Translations under genes and position numbers: made by a program | The notes under the pieces: model-generated | Database searches by the model: none | What the model was told of the DNA's origin: nothing | The model's input: the letters and a program-made list of their open reading frames with translations, nothing else | Source of the DNA: Glebionis coronaria | Taxonomy: Eukaryota > Streptophyta > Magnoliopsida > Asterales > Asteraceae | DNA length: 64,000 bases | Direction of reading: 5' to 3' | Assembly: GCA_025667525.1 (NCBI GenBank) | Contig: CM046875.1 | Coordinates: forward strand, 123,370,340 to 123,434,339 | Shown: piece after piece, positions 10,857-21,528 of the stretch | How positions within the stretch are numbered: position 1 is the stretch's first letter | Layout of the letters: every line of letters begins with the position of its first letter

Positions 10857-11956
10857 TACTCTCTCATCATGACTTCTAAGCGTATCACAGCTTAGGACTC
10901 GGACCTCAAATAAGGAAAGTATATCTCGGACGATAACTTATCCTTCTCAACGAGAAATTAATATTTCTCGGTCATGAGCTTCCTATAAAAACATTCAAAG
11001 ATTTCAAGTTCATGAAAAACGACTTCTAAGTAAATGTCAACTTAGACCTCGAACTTCAACTTAAGGAAAGTTTATCACGGATGATTTATCCTTCACAAAC
11101 GGGAAATTAAGTTTTCCCGGTCATGAGCTAGTCACAAAACATTCAAAGTTTTGAGCTCATGTAAATCGGAAACTATTTTAAAACCGTTGAACACAATTTT
11201 TCAAGAATTTCTCAGAAGATTTTTCTAAATCTTTCAAAATTGTGTGTTCAACACTCCCTTCCTCATAAAATGGTTTTTATACGTCAAAAATGTCATATGT
11301 TATTTGGATCAATTTTTGAGGGGGGGGGGGGCATTTTAAAATCAAGCCTTTAATGTTGTTGGGTATCTCAGATATTGTCATATTTTATGTATCCAACACA
11401 TTCCGAAAACGGTCTAAACACTGTCATATGTAATATACCATATCGGACAAGGCATCTCAACTTCGTACCTCAACATATTTTGTGGTGTCGTCTTTCCAAA
11501 ACATTGTCAAATTTTTGTTTCAAGACACACATATATTGTTGAGGGGGAGCAACCCGACTTAAAGTTCTATGATTCATGCGTGCACACATGTTTATCTCCT
11601 AATCGGTCTCAGAAATTGTCATATTTTAATCAATTGGTATCTCTAATATTAAATTTTTATATTAGAGATAAGGGGAGAAAATGTGATTACAATGTAATAT
11701 ATCAAAACAAGTGATCTTAAAGACTCAAGTGCAACTCTTTCCTTCACATGCTAAACTATTTCGAATATCGATGCATGTGTGTAGGGGGAGTATTTCAGAA
11801 ATGTGAAACTTTCAAAGTGTTAAAAGTTTTGATTTTTATCAAGCACTTTGAATGGTTTCCAATGGTTTTATGGTTACGATCTATACCCGAAACAACCTAC
11901 TATCCAGGACGGAACGATGGAGTCAAAAGGTGGTTTAGGATAGGAAACTAAGTCAT
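10857..11956 (+). repeat. long 3' untranslated region of the Copia element, with internal repeats
   Basis: No recognisable domain follows RNase H. The region begins with a tandem pair of about 147 bp (10872-11018 and 11019-11165, roughly 70% alike), each with a hairpin. A TGTCATAT-type word then recurs at about 11290, 11375, 11422 and 11608. There are purine tracts at 11319-11332 (a run of twelve G), 11537, 11670 and 11782. Around 11860-11956 there is weak coding character that resumes at 20652 after GA1. Repeated purine tracts before the 3' LTR are known in Sireviruses. Confidence 0.6.
10951..11119 (+). other. two homologous RNA hairpins with paired changes
   Basis: Hairpin 1 at 10951-10970 pairs CGAGAAAT with ATTTCTCG around a 4-nt loop. 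Hairpin 2 at 11100-11119 pairs CGGGAAA with TTTCCCG. They occupy the same place in the two tandem units. The A-U pair at the third position of the first stem is a G-C pair in the second, so both sides changed together. Both are followed by GTCATGAGCT. Confidence 0.6.
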
Positions 11957-12309
11957 ATGATTAATAACTTGATTTTACTCAGGTTAAATTGTTGTTCTCG
12001 ATATCTAAACGAATTGATTTCCGGCTTAAAGTACGACTCAGTTGATTTTGGTAAAACAAATATTTTTGGTTGATTTTAAATAAAAAGTGCAAAACGTTAA
12101 AGTAAATGACTTAAATGTAGAATAGTGTAAAATAAATGGCGAGAAATTAAATCTAAGTCTAATTAAAATTAAATGGTTCAATATTTAAAAACTTTGAAAA
12201 GTAAATGACGAGAAATTAAGTGACTTAAAGTTAAAGCGTGACGAGAATTAAAATATGACAAAGTATAAAAATGAGAACTTAAAATTAAACAAAACGAAAT
12301 AAGTATAAA

Positions 12310-12660
12310 ATAAACCCCAATCGGAATATATTCCGATCAGACCCAATCGGAATGTACTCAAACCTCTGGTCGGAATGTGGATCGGAAAATCCAATCGGAA
12401 AGCTGTCACCTTACCTTGATCGGAATACCAAACTCACCTTGATCGGAATACTTACTTACTAGATCGGAATGAAGAATGGAATGCTGATCGGAATGAACAG
12501 GGGGTTACCAATCGGAAAGCTGTCACCTTACCTTGATCGGAATACCACTAATGCCTCTGATCGGAATACCAAGCCAACCAATCGGAATGTTATAAACCCT
12601 TATCCAATCACTATGATCGGAAAGCTAAACCCTTTTCCGATTTACCAGATCGGAATACGG
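12310..12660. repeat. dense TCGGAAT/ATTCCGA word array in the GA1 LTR
   Basis: About fifteen direct CGGAA words, mostly ATCGGAAT or ATCGGAAA, and two inverted copies (ATTCCGAT at about 12329 and TTCCGATT at about 12638) fall within 350 bp. A 40-bp segment at 12391-12430 recurs at 12508-12547, giving a 117-bp period. The other GA1 LTRs (about 19449-19680 and 34960-35190) keep the array with one period fewer. Open frames through it (IGKL, SDRNT) are by-products of the repeat. Confidence 0.8.
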
Positions 12661-13158
12661 AGAAAAGAGCACAAAATAAGCTAAAAAAATAAGCTATAAC
12701 TCTAATAAGCACAAGGTGAAAATCCTAAGGCAAACCGTATAAAAATAAGCTACTATACTGAAATTTAAAGACTTTTATAACACGAAAGGAAGAAGGTTTA
12801 CGAAAAACAAACTTTTATATAAAATTAACTTTTATAAAAACTTTAAAAACTTTAAGATGTAAACAAATAAGCTATAAAAATCAATGATCTAAAACAATCA
12901 AAAGCATAAAAACACAATCTTTAATCAAATAAGCAAGACAATAAGCATGAAATCAACAAGATCAAGCAAGAAAGAAAGGTAGAATGAGAGATCAAACAAG
13001 TAAAGTAAAGGTGCAATAAAGATGAAATTAACTTACTTGAAAATTAAAGTGCAAGACAAGGTAATTAAAGGTGCAATAAAATAAATGTGCAAGTAACGAA
13101 AAGGTGGAAGAACTAGTGTCACTCTAGCCAATAAAACTAATGAAATGAAAATGAGGGG

Positions 13159-13167
13159 TATTTATAG
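13159..13167 (-). promoter_or_regulatory. TATA box of the GA1 3' LTR
   Basis: On the minus strand the sequence is CTATAAATA, followed by CCCCTCATTTTCATT. The same box is at 20174-20182 in the 5' LTR and at 35685-35693 in the duplicated LTR. Only the 5' LTR copy would start element transcripts. Confidence 0.6.
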
Positions 13168-13631
13168 GAGATTAGGAAGGTGTTTAGAGGAAGCTTCCTC
13201 CCCTCCTTACTTTCTTCTTAATTGCATGATCAAGTCCTTAAGCTTCTTTAATCTTCTTAAATCTTTTTAATACTTGGATTTTGTTTTGGGATTCCTTCGA
13301 ACTCGTCTTTTAATTCTTCAATAAATAAGACTCGAGTTCTTCGGCTTTAAGTAAACTTCCGTCTTTTGACTTTTTCTTCGATAAATCTTCAGAATTGGTC
13401 TTGGACTTCCGTTCTTTTTGCACTCTTGACTTCCTGACTCCGTCTTTCATCTTTTTCTTCAATAAAAGCCCGTAAAGGCCGTGTTTTCTCCACTTTTCGT
13501 AATTTCATCCTAAATCACAACAAAAACACAAACCACGCATAATTCTGCCATAAAAGACATAAAATACACGTTTTGGTCTGGTTATTATTGTAATTAAGTG
13601 GTAAAAAGGATGGGTGTTTACACACCTATCA

Positions 13632-15581
13632 AATCCCCTACACTTGACCATTGCAATGTCCTCATGCAATGCATTAGTTACAAAGCACGTTTACGTTCTT
13701 CATCAATCCACACTGGCCTTTATTAAAGAGATAGAAAACCATAAACATTCAAATTAAAGAAATCAAAAGCATACCTTGGGTTTTGGAAATGTCATGAATA
13801 ATCATCATCCTCAAGTTTTCACTTTCTCCAAACCAAGCTTAAAAACGAGATCATTGTTATTATAAGTTAGTAAACTAACACGAACTCATGTGGGCCAATT
13901 ATTTACTTAGACTCCCTTATTCCTAGGGGTATCTCTTATATTTTATTGTTGTCTTGAATGATCACGAGGATGCATTGTTGACTTATTTCGATAGTAATTT
14001 AGTCCGAAAATAAGGTGAACGATTTAATCAATAGTTACCTAAAGGACAAAATCTTTTAAAACTGCTTCTCGGGACCTCATAAAGTTCATATCTTGGCATA
14101 ACTCGCTTCGCGATTTGAGACATTTCTCGGACCGATATTTGGCAGCGACTTGATACTTCAAACCTTGAGAGACATTCATGAAATAATGGTCTTCTCTTCA
14201 TAATAGGAATTTCTTTACTTGAAGTTTTGAGAGATTCATACTTGGACCACGACTTCTTCATTTTTCTCCAATCTTTATTTTGGACTTTGATATACAACGA
14301 TCCGCCTCCTTTTGTGACTTGGATCTATTTATCCTCATACCTTGCTAGGGTCTTTTCGGATGCACTTCTCCATGACTTTTGGGGAGTTTTTTGCTTTTCG
14401 TCGTGTGTCTCGATCCTTCATATTGATTTTCGATAAATGATTCTTCACATCACTTTGGATCTTAGCAACAAAATATAGCCCTCATGCCTTGTTAGGGCCT
14501 TTTCGGACTCGCCAATCTTCGCATCCCGCTTCAATAAGTTATGCCTTGGCTATGAACTCTAATCTATACCGAGCAACTTTTAAACGATCTTGGGCTAGAA
14601 GCTAAGTAACTTTTCAAATCGTACAACCTTATTTATTGCAGATAAATTTATTAGCAAGCGATGGGAGAATAGGCTCATAATTAACTCACATAAATTCACG
14701 AAAGAATACATAATTGGCTCTATCATCTCTCGTTCTCCACAGTTTAAAATCTCAAGTAATGAGACTCGTGGATGCTTAGCCTATTAAATCAAAGTTTTGG
14801 GTTTTTGAGTCGCCTATAGGATGTTGCAAATTCTTAGACTTTTTCAAGTTTAGAAATCGCATTTTAAAGCTCCCTTGATAAACGAATCTCTAGGATCAAT
14901 TATAGGAACTTGCGAAAAGTTCTTGTTCTTAACCCGTGAGAGTTAAGACTTTCGCGTTTTATAGCTCCCTATATCAAAGCCTAGCAAAACTTGACTTAAA
15001 CACGTTAAGGATACTAGCTAGAGTAAACTTAGACAAGTAAACTCGGGTTGAGTCAAAAGATTCACAACGTTTGAAAATTAAAACCACTTTATTAAAGATT
15101 TATTCTAACAAAGAAGGAAAAATAACTATACAAAGGGAAAAACTAATAGGCCAAGATAGATCAAAAATTTTGAAAAATGTCAAAAAAATTTATTTTCCGG
15201 TTAAAATGAGGACAAATACAAGGAAAAGAGCCACTTAACTTCGATAGAAGTCCCCCTACACTTAATATAAACATTGTCCTCAATGTTTAAGCATGTGGGA
15301 GTAAACTCCCCTACACTTAGGACATTGTGCACGTTGTTTAAATCTTGCTAAGGAAAGGAAAACTACAGAGATTCCTATTTTAATATTGGAAAATATAAAA
15401 TAGTGAATCGAAAAGAGTTTAGGATAGAACCGGGAAGAAGTGAACACGGAATCACAGGTCGTCAAGAATCATCAAGAGTGGATTATTGAGCGCTCGAATC
15501 CCTGATTAAGAGAGGAGAGGAAATAGCAAACCAACGGGTCTCCCCTACACTTAGGATAAAGCAAGCGAAAAGATATATACA
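13632..15581 (-). other. GA1 3' untranslated region with purine boxes
   Basis: No conserved protein domain is visible in this 1.9-kb stretch. In element sense the 3' LTR is preceded by AAGTGTAGGGG (13635-13645), the likely polypurine primer. The same box recurs at 15253-15263, 15308-15318 and 15542-15552. Beside 15253 is the inverted repeat AACATTG-AGGA-CAATGTT (15270-15287). Short open frames at 14028-14436 show no family resemblance and are probably chance. Confidence 0.6.
15253..15287 (-). other. GA1 hairpin plus purine box
   Basis: In element sense AACATTG-AGGA-CAATGTT (15287-15270) can fold into a 7-bp stem with a 4-nt loop, followed 6 nt later by AAGTGTAGGGGG. The same unit is found in GA2 at 23844-23880. 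A related TGAGGACATTGCAATGG plus AAGTGTAGGGG lies at the true 3' LTR border (13635-13665). Confidence 0.65.
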
Positions 15582-15604
15582 TGGGTTGCCTCCCAAGAAG
15601 CGCT
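15582..15604 (-). other. GCGCTTC hairpin with AGGCAA loop
   Basis: In element sense AAGCGCTTCT is followed by TGGG-AGGCAA-CCCA. This stem-loop lies about 55 nt after the stop of the FDPG frame. GA2 has the same loop and leader with CGGG/CCCG in the stem (23521-23538), so the stem base pair changed on both sides. Confidence 0.65.
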
Positions 15605-15648
15605 TGATTTTTGTTAAGCGAGTCGTGAGCCTGACTCGACCTTGATCA

Positions 15649-15990
15649 TCAACGGAAGAAGCATGAAACATATCCACCAGGATCAAAGACATAGTTTTCG
15701 TCCATCAAATAGCACAAGCTTAAGGCGGACAAGGCAAGCCAAAGAAGAGTAGGCAAGGTTCCCTTAAGCAACGATGGAGCACGGTGGAAGCAAGGGTGAA
15801 TTGGTGTAAGCATGTCTTCAATAATTCCAAAGATTTTTCCTTTTATTTCATCAGGTGGATACTGAGATGGCTGAAGAATATCAATACCGGGGTCGAACAC
15901 CTTTTCCTTTAGGGGAAAATAGCACTCAGGCTCAGCAGAGTGTGAAGAAGATCCGCGAAGAAGCACAACCTCGTCCTCAGAAGGGGACAA
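15649..15990 (-). pseudogene. GA1 FDPG-box module
   Basis: This 113-codon frame contains KEKVFDPGIDIL and near its end ENYVFDPGGYV. Between them is a hydrophobic run (LLWLALSALSLCYL) that could span or touch a membrane. GA2 has the same two kinds of FDPG box with a hydrophobic run, in the opposite order (CFDPGGD first, IFDPGIS last). I recognise similar strings from hypothetical TE proteins of Asteraceae but know no function. The module is out of frame with the preceding acidic region by one shift near 15980. Confidence 0.6.
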
Positions 15991-17145
15991 AGAGGTGTTA
16001 AATCATATGTGCTGCGGATATCGGTGTCGATCGGTTTCTTCTCCTTTGAAAGAATGTTCTTTAAATCCAAAGTAGGATCAAGACGATAATCTTCGAAATC
16101 ATAAGGAGGAGCATCACTCGCATGAGGGAAGTAAGTGTTGAGAAACGTAGAGAAGTCTTCCTCAAATGAGTAATCGTCCAAAGTAGGATCGAGTGATGGC
16201 GGAGGATCTTCATCATGTGAATAATCGCTCGAAAGAGTATCAGCCTCATCGAAATCATCGTATGTGGGCAGGTCGGGATACTCAGAAGTAAGGTCATCAT
16301 AATCATCCGAATCTGAGCTAGAATCATCATCATCATAAGCATCAAAGATCGGTGGAGAATCATAAATGGGAGAAGTGTCTAAATTGGATAGAGAATCATC
16401 CACATCATCTTGAAAAAGTGGATTATCAATGCAAGAGTCGAATAGAGGATTGTTGTAGACGACAAAATCATCGAGCACATTAATCATATTCACTGATTCT
16501 CGTCCATAGGATTTGCTTGTAAGCTTCCTCATTTTAAACACTTGTGCATCATCCCCGACTCTTAAGATTAACTCACCTTCGGCAACATCAACTAAAGCTC
16601 GTCCGGTTCTCAAGAATGGCCGACCAAGTATTAAAGGAATACGAGGGTCCATTTCATAATCAACAACGACAAAATCGACCGGGAAAGTAAATGTGCCAAC
16701 TTTAATGAACACATCTTCGGCTATACCAACGGGGTAAGCGAGAGTGCGATTTGCATGTTCAAGAGTCATCTTTGTTGGAGTGAGGTCGGGTAATGATAGT
16801 GTTTTCTAAACACTCAAAGGCATAAGATTAATACTGGCCCCGAGATCAGCAAGGGCAGTAAATTCTTCAGTTTTGTTGAAAACGCAAGGCAACACAAAAC
16901 AACCGGGATCTCCAAGCTTTTCCGGAAGTTCTTTAAGAATAACTGCAGAGCAGTTTTCATTTATGCGTGTGTTGGCGAGTTCAATCAGCTTCTCCTTCTT
17001 GTTAAGCAATTCCTTAAATGCTTTAACAAATTTTGGCATGTGGACAAGTGCTTCGAGAAAGCTAATGTTGAAGTTCATTTGAGAGATCATCTTCACATAG
17101 CGTGACACTTCAGAGTCATCCTTGGTTAGCATTTTGGTCTTGCCT
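15991..17145 (-). pseudogene. GA1 retropepsin-like protease and acidic tail
   Basis: From 17145 the frame shows MNFNISFLEALVHMPKF, then KLGDPGCFVLPC and the aspartic protease site LADLGASINLMPLS (about 16805-16870), with LGAS as in Athila-type proteases. A TAG directly after PLSV (16806-16808) breaks the domain. The second half continues with GIAEDVFIKVGTFTFP and PLILGRPFLRTGRALVDV, the conserved flap and ILGRPFL segments. After it comes a strongly acidic, Asp/Ser-rich stretch of about 150 residues. No RT follows, unlike autonomous relatives. The enzyme would have cut gag in the particle. Confidence 0.82.
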
Positions 17146-17655
17146 AAACGAGAGGGATAAAGGGATATTAGGTTTGGGTGGGGAAGGTGCAGGTGTAGTA
17201 GGTAAAGGTTGAGATGTTGAAGGGTCCTTCCTAGGTACATCGTCATGACGAGGCGGAGACGGTAATGGTGCACTAATACTAGGTGTAGGAGGAGTAGGGA
17301 TAAATGGTGGTGGAGGAGGTGTAGATGATGGGGGCGGGATAGGTGGATCGACAATGGTAATTCCACTACGAGTAGTAATAGCACTCACATTTTCTCACGG
17401 ATTGGTGACGGTGTTTGAAGGTAGAGAACTCGAAGTAGAAGGTTGAGCTGTGGGCAAGAAACTAGCAAGCATATTCTTCAAATCATTTGTTTGATTGCTG
17501 AAGGAGGATTGGATATTATCTCGAAGCTCGGATCTAATCTCATTTCCTTGCTTGGTGATATCTCCTTTCAGATTGATAATTTTGCTCTGCAGATTCTTGA
17601 TTTGCTCACCTTGGGTTCTCATGATGGCTTCAACATCGGGGTTAATGGGTGGGGT
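17146..17655 (-). pseudogene. GA1 gag-protease linker: coiled coil and proline-rich part
   Basis: In element order there is first a Gln/Lys/Asn-rich segment with coiled-coil character (RTQGEQIKNLQSKIINLKG, from about 17622), then AITTRSG, a motif typical of the Athila gag-protease junction, then a long proline run (IPPPSSTPPPPPF). In-frame stops occur at about 17655 and 17396, and a shift near 17150 moves to the protease frame. Confidence 0.7.
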
Positions 17656-18837
17656 TTGTTAAGCGGGTGGGTGATAAGGATTAGAAGCTCTTGGTGGGAT
17701 TTGGTTGCTTCTATTGTAGTTGTTGGCGGGGTTTTGGTTTTGAGGAGAAAAACCAGGTGAAAGATAGTTGTTTGATCGGTAACTCAGCAAATTTCTATCC
17801 CCTTGAGGTCGAGCTTGGTAATTTTCCGATGAATAATTACCATAAGCTGCATACACATTTTCAGGATTTCCTTGTGTAGAAGGACAATCGGTGTATGAGT
17901 GAGGACCGCCACATGTTTCACAAGCAGGTGCAACCGCTTTAACTTGTTGTTGTTGGTTTGAAGCAAGAAGCGTAATACTTTTGCTCATTTCAGTCATCAT
18001 GCGGGTGAATTCGGTCATATCAGGGTTTGCTGAAGTAGAAGAAACACTGACTCTCGGGTTGTTCCTTGAAGAAGCAGAGGAATCCCAGTTTTTGTGGTGA
18101 GTAGTCATGTTCTCAATTAACTCTCTACACTCCTCGGGTCACCTTTTCATGAATGTGCCACCGGCGGCTGCATTAATCGTATCACGATCTCGAAAAGTCA
18201 AACCGTTGTAGAAAGTATCAATTAAGGTCACAGGGATCATGTTGTGGTTTGGACAACGATCAATCAAGACATTATATCTTTCCCAAGCATCAAAAAGAGA
18301 TTCATCCGGATCTTGCATGAAACCGCTGATTTGATTGCGAAGGCTCGTGACCATGGATGGTGGAAAGTAGCACGACAAAAAGCGTTGAGTCATGTCATCC
18401 CAAGTGTGAATAGAATTCTTTGGGAGATGATCAAACCATTTCTCGGCATGATGCGATAAAGTATGCGGGAAGAGTTGTAGGCGAAGAACATCCATTGTGA
18501 CACCAGTGCACTTCATGCTTTGAGTGATTGTAATGAACTTGTCGAGGTGTTTGTTGGCATCATCATCAGGTGATCCACGGAATGGGTTAGTTTGCACTTG
18601 CTGAATCATGTGGTGCTTCAACGAAAACTCCGGAGCGTTGATTTGCATCGACGCAATCGGTCCTCCTCGTCCAAACATGGTAGGTTGACACAATTCCTCC
18701 ATTGTCCGAAGATCGGGTTGTGGAAGAACATTGTTATTATTTTTGAGGTGCGGTGGATTATTATTGTTGTTAACACCTGACATACTTAAATCTTCTCGAG
18801 TCTCGGGCTTTTGATAATTAGAAGATCTAGTACGCAT
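17656..18837 (-). pseudogene. GA1 gag (copy 1)
   Basis: The likely start is the Met at 18837 (MRTRSSNYQK); an upstream Met at 18894 opens a hydrophobic tail that is probably leader. The retrotransposon gag domain spans about 18600-18140, with SMKCTGVTMDVLRLQLFP, AEKWFDHLP, TWDDMTQRFLSCYFPPS, LFDAWERY and TFYNGLTFRDRDTINAAAGG. A TGA at about 18137-18139 cuts the frame where the second copy of the block has AGA. Reading on gives the zinc knuckle CETCGGPHSYTDC (about 17920). The tandem duplication starts inside this gene, at 17788. Confidence 0.85.
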
Positions 18838-19076
18838 ACACCTGAAAATGCAAAAGAAAACAATACCAAACACAAAGACAATATATATACACAATAAAAA
18901 TAAAATCTTTTTGGATTTTTGAAATTTTTAATTTTTATGGATTTTTAACAATTTTTAATAATTTTTTTTTTATGATTTTTTTGAATTTGTTGTGCAAGAA
19001 AATAACGCTCACGAGTGAACGGATCCCAAAAAGCAACGCGTCTCTCACAGAAAACCATTAATCTTTACGAAAAGAG
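18838..19076 (-). other. GA1 leader between primer site and gag
   Basis: This is AT-rich leader with T/A runs around 18900-18990 and no conserved frame. It would be the 5' untranslated RNA upstream of gag. Confidence 0.5.
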
Positions 19077-19091
19077 CCGGCAGCGGCGCCA
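19077..19091 (-). other. GA1 primer-binding site, tRNA-Asp type
   Basis: In element sense TGGCGCCGCTGCCGG begins three bases after the 5' LTR end. It matches the TGGCGCCGTTGCCGG complement of the tRNA-Asp 3' end with one change, the same one as in GA2. The duplicated copy (34587-34601) carries two further changes. Confidence 0.8.
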
Positions 19092-19094
19092 TTT

Positions 19095-20646
19095 TAATAA
19101 CTCGATTTTACTCAGGTTAAATTGTTGTTCTCGATATCTTAACGAATTGATTTCCGGCTTAAAGTACGACTCAGTTGATTTTGGTAAAACAAATATTTTT
19201 GGTTGATTTTAAATAAAAAGTGCAAAACGTTAAAGTAAATGACTTAAATGTAGAATAGTGTAAAATAAATGGCGAGAAATTAAATCTAAGTCTAATTAAA
19301 ATTAAATGGTGCAATATTTAAAAACTTTGGAAAGTAAATGACGAGAAATTAAGTGACTTAAAGTTAAAGCGTGACGAGAATTAAAATATGACAAAGTATA
19401 AAAATGAGAACTTAAAATTAAACAAAACGAAATAAGTGAAAAATAAGCCCCAATCGGAATATATTCCGATCAGACCCAATCGGAATGTACTCAAACCTCT
19501 GGTCGGAATGTGGATCAGAAAATCCAATCGGAAAGTTGTCACCTTACCTTGATCCGAATACCACTAATGCCTCTGATCGGAATACCAAGCCAACCAATCG
19601 GAATGTTATAAACCCTTATCCGATCACTATGATCGGAAAGCTAAACCCTTTTCCGATTTACCAGATCGGAATACGGAGAAAAGAGCACAAAATAAGCTAG
19701 AAAAATAAGCTATAACTCTAATAAGCACAAGGCGAAAATCCTAAGGCAAACCGTATAAAAATAAGCTACTATACTGAAGTTTAAAGACTTTATAACACGA
19801 AAGGAAGAAGGTTTACGAAAAACAAACTTTTATATAAAATTAACTTTTATAAAAACTTTAAAAACTTTAAGATGTAAACAAATAAGCTATTAAAATCAAT
19901 GATCTAAAACAATCAAAAGCATAAAAACACAATCTTTAATCAAATAAGCAAGATAATAAGCATGAAATCAACAAGATCAAGCAAGAAAGAAAGGTAGAAT
20001 GAGAGATCAAACAAGTAAAGTAAAGGTGCAATAAAGATGAAATTAACTTACTTGAAAATTAAAGTGCAAGACAAGCTAATTAAAGGTGCAATAAAATAAA
20101 TGTGCAAGTAATTAAAAGGTGGAAGAACTAGTGTCACTCTAGCCAACAAAACTAATGAAATGAAAATGATGGGTATTTATAGGAGATTAGGAAGGTGTTT
20201 AGAGGAAGCTTCCTCCCCTCCTTCCTTTCTTCTTAATTGCATGATCAAGTCCTTAAGCTTCTTTAATCTTCTTAAATCTTCTTAATACTTGGACTTTGTT
20301 TTGGGATTCCTTCGAACTCGTCTTTTAATTCTTCAATAAATAAGACTCGAGTACTTCGGCTTTAAGTAAACTTCCGTCTTTTGACTTTTTCTTCGATAAA
20401 TCTTCAGAATTGGTCTTGGACTTCCGTTCTTTTTGCACTCTTGACTTCCTGACTCCGTCTTTCATCTTTTTCTTCAATAAAAGCCCATAAATGCCGTGTT
20501 TTCTCCACTTTTCATAATTTCGTCCTAAATCACAACAAAAACACAAACCACGCATAATTCCGACATAAAAGACATAAAATACACGTTTTGGTCCGGTTAT
20601 TATTGTAATTAAGTGGTAAAAAGGATGGGTGTTTACACACCTATCA
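19095..20646 (-). repeat. 5' LTR of GA1 (copy 1)
   Basis: The 1552-bp LTR runs TGATAG...TTATTA in element sense, with the ATGAT target duplication at 20647-20651. It aligns with 11962-13631 and, nearly identically, with 34605-36157. TATA box at 20174-20182. Confidence 0.93.
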
Positions 20647-20651
20647 ATGAT

Positions 20652-20881
20652 CCAACCAGAACCGGAGGGATCTACCCAAGGATATTCCATAGCTAGAAAT
20701 AGTTGTCCTTAGGAAAGATGGAGTGGAATGAAGCTAAATGCAGAGCAATTACATAAGTTAGCACTTAAACAATCACAACAAGGTGCTAGTGATGACGTAT
20801 TGGTAAGCATTAAAGGAGTTGAATATTCAAGGCAACTTAGGCAGAAACCGGGTCAATACATCTATTGAAGACAAGACGTCA
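20652..20881 (+). other. Copia 3' region fragment between GA1 and GA2
   Basis: These 230 bp belong to the Copia element and continue from 11956. A 46-codon open frame at 20728-20868 (starting MKLNAEQLHK) is present, with coding-like composition. A short SYDPTRTGG-like stretch spans the GA1 insertion point. These may be leftovers of an extra ORF after RNase H. I cannot assign a family. Confidence 0.4.
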
Positions 20882-21508
20882 TGGATGAATTATTATATGT
20901 GAGTTATGTTGTTGAAAGTGGTGAAATTAGTACTTACTTTTGGTTGACATCTTGATTAAGGGTTAATTTATGCGTTTTGGTGGATTATTAGTTTTGTGAA
21001 AAAGTAGGTCGGACTTGACCAAAACGCGTGGACGCTCCGGCTAGACGCTTTTGGCACCTTATTTTTGGGCGCGAAAGCCAACCCAAGGTAAGGAAACTAA
21101 GACTAGCTGAAATTTCACAAGATTGCCGTTTATTATAAACGTGTATAATTTCACCACTCGAAAACTCCAATTACTTGTAATATTCTATCCATTAGATCTA
21201 GTTAAGCATATGCTCTTAGATTTATATTTTAGACCTATAACCATTTGTCTCTCCCATAGATTATTTAAGATTTTCTTTTTGCCTTCTTTAGTTTATTATC
21301 GTTAGTTGGTATCTTTAGCTTAAAATTCATATTATAATTGTTATTGTTTTTTTATCTTTTAATATTTGGTCATTAATTTTAATAGCTTAAATATAAAAGT
21401 ATAAACATTTTCTATTCGCGCATTAAACTTGAGACATAAACGTGGATTTTCATTCACACTTCGTCAGAACTACGATAACCTTTCGGGTGTACGAAAACAA
21501 CTCAATCA
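20882..21508 (+). repeat. 5' LTR of GA2 (copy 1)
   Basis: The LTR starts TGGATGA and ends CTCAATCA, 627 bp, and matches 26646-27274. It contains a GCGCGAAAGCCAACCC-like GC island (about 21070) in an otherwise AT-rich body. The primer site begins two bases after its end. Confidence 0.88.
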
Positions 21509-21510
21509 AA

Positions 21511-21528
21511 TGGCACCGCTGCCGGGGA
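21511..21528 (+). other. GA2 primer-binding site, tRNA-Asp type
   Basis: TGGCACCGCTGCCGGGGA matches the tRNA-Asp complement with two changes. The duplicated GA2 has the better TGGCGCCGCTGCCGGGGA at 37022-37039, so copy 1 mutated here after duplication, or the copies differ by descent. Confidence 0.85.

Larger units (their letters stand above)
11962..13631 (-). repeat. 3' LTR of GA1
   Basis: This 1670-bp LTR, in element sense, starts TGATAGGTGTG at 13631 and ends in TTATTA at 11962. It aligns with 19095-20646 throughout. It is longer because a 117-bp segment carrying TCGGAAT repeats is present twice (12391-12507 and from 12508), while the other LTR has one. A TATA box lies at 13159-13167. Confidence 0.93.
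11962..20646 (-). mobile_element. GA1: Athila-like non-autonomous Ty3 element
   Basis: The element lies on the minus strand between perfect 5-bp target duplications ATGAT (11957-11961 and 20647-20651). It has LTRs at 19095-20646 (5') and 11962-13631 (3'), a tRNA-Asp-type primer site at 19077-19091, and a gag and retropepsin-like region. No RT, RNase H or integrase is present in the 8.7 kb, so it must have relied on enzymes from a relative. The gag and LGAS protease style fit the Athila/Tat group. It sits inside the Copia 3' region. The LTRs differ at about 30 positions plus one 117-bp length change. Confidence 0.9.

Noticed and set aside
12469..12684. Frame with IGKL and SDRNT repeats (also 19485-19700 and 34995-35210)
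   Set aside because: It lies in the GA1 LTR on the antisense strand and mirrors the TCGGAAT word array.
20325..20690. 121-codon minus-strand frame in the GA1 LTR (also 35836-36201)
   Set aside because: It crosses the LTR border and the target duplication and has no domain; the frame is not open in the 3' LTR.
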